This document shows positions 62,920-64,000 of a DNA stretch of 64,000 bases, piece after piece. This DNA is from Gemmobacter sp. 24YEA27. GTDB taxonomy: Bacteria; Pseudomonadota; Alphaproteobacteria; Rhodobacterales; Rhodobacteraceae. The stretch lies in assembly GCF_030052995.1 (NCBI RefSeq), contig NZ_JASJPW010000006.1, forward strand, positions 1 through 64,000, written 5' to 3'. Position 1 is the first letter of the stretch; each line of letters begins with the position of its first letter. The notes under the pieces were generated by a model, which searched no databases, had not been told where the DNA came from, and saw nothing but the letters and a program-made list of their open reading frames with translations. Position numbers and translations under genes: made by a program.

Positions 62920-63240
62920 CCGCGCGCACCCGCATCTCTCGCCGCAAAGCTGTTCATCAGACCCCTTCCGCTTGAGGGACATCGTGGCAGGCATCGTTCA
63001 GGGGAACCCATCGGCCGGCTGCCTCAATCGAGGGAATTCTCCCCACGGCAGCACAAGAAACCAGGTCCCCGATTGACAGCACAAGAATACGATAACATTA
63101 TCATACCGTAATACAATGTGAAAAAATCCTACACCTGCAGGCCTGGCTGAAATTTCCGTCACGAGACTGAAATTTCATCATATTCCCGGAGCGGGTGCCG
63201 CAAATTTATCCGGTCACGCCGGAGGAAACGGGAGAATGCC
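62920..63240. promoter_or_regulatory. regulatory region upstream of the SDR gene
   Basis: A 320-bp AT-rich stretch. It contains the dyad GATAA-CA-TTATC (63091-63102), overlapping the 11-mer ATTATCATACC (63097-63107) that recurs inverted ahead of araF. Two copies of CTGAAATTTC (63147-63156 and 63167-63176) are exactly 20 bp apart. These are candidate operators. GGGAGAATGCC supports the ATG at 63241. Confidence 0.5.
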
Positions 63241-64000
63241 ATGCGCAGCGCCATCGTCACCGGAGCAAGCCGGGGCCTCGGAAAAGCCTTTGCCATCGGC
63301 CTTGCCCGGGACGGATTCGCGCTGTCGCTCGCAGCGCGCGACGCGGCTGCGCTGGAGGAAACCGCGCGCGAGGCACGGGCCGCCGGGGCGCCGGAGGTGA
63401 TCATCACCGCGACCGATCTCTCTGAGCCCGGCGCGGCAGGCGAGGTCGTGACGGCGACGCTTGCTCAGCTCGGCCGGATCGACGCATTGGTCAACAATGC
63501 GGGCGCCACCAAACGCGGCGATTTCCTCGCACTGACGGATGAGGATTTCCTCGAAGGCTTCGCGCTAAAATATCACGCAACCGTCCGGTTCTGCCGCGCG
63601 GCATGGGAGGCGCTGGAGGCGTCAAAAGGCGTGATCGTCAATATCTCGGGCGTCGGCGCTCATACGCCCGAACCCGATTTCACCATCGGCGGCTCGGTCA
63701 ATTCGGCGCTGATCAATTTCACCAAGGCGCTCTCGAAACGGGCACAGGGTGCAGGCATCCGCATCAACACGCTCTGCCCCGGCCATATCGTCACCGACCG
63801 CCTCGCCCGCCGGATCGGGACCCGGGCGGTGGAACGCGGCATCAGTTTCACTGAAGCCCAGGAGGAAATGCGGGTAGAACATGGCATTGCCGCTTACGGC
63901 CAGCCGGACGAGGTCACCAATGTGCTGCGCTTCCTGTGCAGCCCTGCCGCAAGTTATGTCCACGGCACGGTTATAAATGTCGATGGCGGGGCGACGCCCG
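63241..64000 (+). CDS. SDR-fold protein lacking the catalytic triad, 3' end outside window
   Basis: 253 codons visible, running off the right edge but nearly complete. The cofactor half is normal: VTGASRGLGKAFAIGLARDG and LVNNAGATKRGDFLA. The catalytic half is not. Where FabG-like enzymes have Ser then Tyr-x-x-x-Lys, this protein has VNISGVGAHTPEPDF and FTIGGSVNSALINFTKALSK, so Ser, Tyr and Lys are replaced by Gly, Gly and Asn. The C-terminal RINTLCPGHIVTDRLA and SYVHGTVINVDGGATP are typical of classical SDRs. Either a binding or regulatory protein or an enzyme with different chemistry. Divergent promoter region lies upstream. Confidence 0.85.
   Translation, partial: MRSAIVTGASRGLGKAFAIGLARDGFALSLAARDAAALEETAREARAAGAPEVIITATDLSEPGAAGEVVTATLAQLGRIDALVNNAGATKRGDFLALTDEDFLEGFALKYHATVRFCRAAWEALEASKGVIVNISGVGAHTPEPDFTIGGSVNSALINFTKALSKRAQGAGIRINTLCPGHIVTDRLARRIGTRAVERGISFTEAQEEMRVEHGIAAYGQPDEVTNVLRFLCSPAASYVHGTVINVDGGATP

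Noticed and set aside
1..64000. tRNA, rRNA, CRISPR array, replication origin or prophage module
   Set aside because: No repeat-spacer array, cloverleaf with a T-loop GTTCGAATC-type core, rRNA-like stretch, or repA/parAB or phage structural gene was seen in a manual read.

Overview
The window is high-GC DNA of an alphaproteobacterium, most likely a member of the Rhodobacteraceae/Paracoccaceae. The codon use, the small Rhodobacter-type lipoproteins, and the mix of araFGH, UrtA/Fmd-type, BMP-type and Dpp-type importers next to De Ley-Doudoroff-style sugar oxidation point there. The content is accessory: about six uptake or export systems, each with its own catabolic or regulatory genes, separated by decayed insertion sequences (IS481, IS5, IS3, IS6-like and IS110 remnants). 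That would suit a chromid, a megaplasmid or a chromosomal island. No rRNA, tRNA, CRISPR or replication genes were found.

Layout. 1-6.9 kb: a minus-strand sugar operon (araF-araG-araH, aldose 1-epimerase, galactonate-type dehydratase, short-chain dehydrogenase) with a divergent GntR/FadR-type regulator. 7-11.5 kb: IS remnants, a DeoR-type regulator plus MFS transporter, a glyoxalase fragment cut by an IS5 copy, and small ORFs. 12.1-15.7 kb: Tat-exported amidohydrolase, outer-membrane barrel, secreted linear-amide C-N hydrolase and a small lipoprotein. 15.8-23.7 kb: an HTH regulator divergent from a dipeptide-type ABC importer that ends with a C69-like hydrolase. 24.3-24.9 kb: ParDE-type toxin-antitoxin. 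25.2-28.7 kb: a TonB-dependent receptor convergent with a YncE-like beta-propeller, sharing one bidirectional terminator. 29.9-35.7 kb: a LuxR-type regulator and a five-gene exporter operon (Cys-containing lipoprotein, HlyD-like adaptor, TolC-like lipoprotein, LolD/MacB-type ATPase, FtsX-type permease). 35.8-43.8 kb: a second peptide-type importer around an FMN monooxygenase, a desaturase and a truncated binding-protein gene. 44.4-55 kb: a ten-gene minus-strand operon joining an amide/urea-type ABC importer, an amidase, AmiC/AmiR-like sensors, a succinate-semialdehyde dehydrogenase and an iron alcohol dehydrogenase. 56.8-64 kb: an aldose epimerase, a BMP-family (nucleoside-type) importer, a secreted hypothetical protein and an SDR-fold protein lacking its catalytic triad.

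How the genes work together. Most blocks follow one pattern: binding protein, permeases and ATPase, then the enzymes that open the imported compound, with a dedicated regulator beside them. The amide operon suggests a complete route from a 4-hydroxybutyramide-like amide through 4-hydroxybutyrate and succinic semialdehyde to succinate. This is inferred from gene content.

Caution for users. Seven otherwise intact genes (araG, the deoR-like gene, the MFS gene, the amidohydrolase, two dipeptide-transporter genes and the livH-like permease) are each broken by what looks like one missing G or C in a short homopolymer. All are deletions and all keep high-quality protein similarity on both sides, so base-calling error is at least as likely as real decay.
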